Assembly (NCBI GenBank): GCA_947493455.1
Contig: CANLRB010000028.1
Coordinates: forward strand, 1-45,203
DNA length: 45,203 nucleotides
Source of the DNA: an uncultured Pseudoalteromonas sp.
Lineage (GTDB): Bacteria; Pseudomonadota; Gammaproteobacteria; Enterobacterales; Alteromonadaceae
Direction: 5' to 3'
Made by a program: the position numbers and the translations under genes. The notes beneath the pieces are model-generated. The model saw only the letters and a list, made by a program, of their open reading frames with translations, was not told the DNA's origin and made no database searches. Shown piece by piece: positions 45,128 through 45,203 of this stretch; positions within the stretch are counted from its first letter, which is position 1, and each line of letters begins with the position of its first letter.

Positions 45128-45203
45128 TGTAGTGGTACATTGAATTTGGCCACCTGATTAGAGGTGATATAATCACCATAACTTAATTAGGTGTAATAAT
45201 GGC
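45128..45203 (+). mobile_element. Left end of an insertion sequence with transposase start (family uncertain, perhaps IS3)
   Basis: The element begins TGTAGTGGTACATTG at the disrupted MBL gene, and IS3-type elements begin TG and end CA. TTGGCC (45146-45151) and TATAAT (45168-45173) with 16-base spacing form a promoter. TATAAT lies inside a perfect palindrome GGTGAT-ATA-ATCACC (45163-45177). An ATG at 45199 starts a frame that leaves the window, probably orfA of the transposase. Confidence 0.6.

Noticed and set aside
1-45203. CRISPR array or tRNA gene
   Set aside because: No regularly spaced repeats with unique spacers and no cloverleaf were seen by eye; the only tandem array is the TTTTG tract.

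Overview
The window looks like the chromosome of a marine gammaproteobacterium of the order Alteromonadales, probably Pseudoalteromonas or a close relative. This rests on gene content and order (hrpB beside thpR, fau-rpiA-serA, radA beside a large PilZ protein, glnK-amtB), on the many signalling proteins, and on a moderately AT-rich composition. The genus is inferred from recall, not from a search.

Layout. (1) 1-1515 is the edge of an integron gene-cassette array without a visible integrase. Two cassettes read on the minus strand. One complete VCR-like attC site (1059-1171) is present. The attC expected after the second cassette is broken off, and 1-398 may be the tail of an inserted IS1111/IS110-type element. 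(2) 1516-29160 is core-like chromosome. It holds hrpB and thpR; a response regulator; glnK-amtB behind a sigma54/NtrC-type control region; a four-gene LytS/LytTR operon with one complete kinase, one pseudokinase and one soluble half-kinase; two REC-GGDEF diguanylate cyclases; a DUF2189 membrane protein; a secreted S10 carboxypeptidase; fau, rpiA and serA; an 18-unit TTTTG repeat; radA; a PlzC-like PilZ protein; a transglutaminase-like protein; a solute-binding protein; an SDR enzyme; and a class V aminotransferase. (3) About 29.2-43.1 kb is a mobile island. It opens with a four-gene recombinase module resembling an enlarged Tn554 tnpABC: two tyrosine recombinases, a 920-residue degenerate integrase-like protein between them, and a small HTH/coiled-coil protein. 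On the other strand lies the cargo: a membrane protein and a complete Qat anti-phage system (qatA-qatB-qatC-qatD), which is in one tight operon behind a serine recombinase with res-like inverted repeats upstream. (4) 43.1-45.1 kb is a minus-strand operon: an MBL-fold protein (truncated), a saccharopine-dehydrogenase-like protein, a DUF5676 membrane protein and a STAS-like protein. (5) From 45128 to the end is the left end of an insertion sequence that splits the MBL gene.

Working together. The signalling genes point to c-di-GMP control: two GGDEF enzymes to make it and a two-PilZ protein to sense it. The glnK-amtB pair handles ammonium uptake under nitrogen limitation. The island carries phage defence (Qat), and both ends of the window show mobile-element insertions. 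The strongest candidates for something new are the division of labour in the LytS trio, the four-gene recombinase module with its degenerate giant subunit, and the coupling of a serine recombinase to the qat operon.
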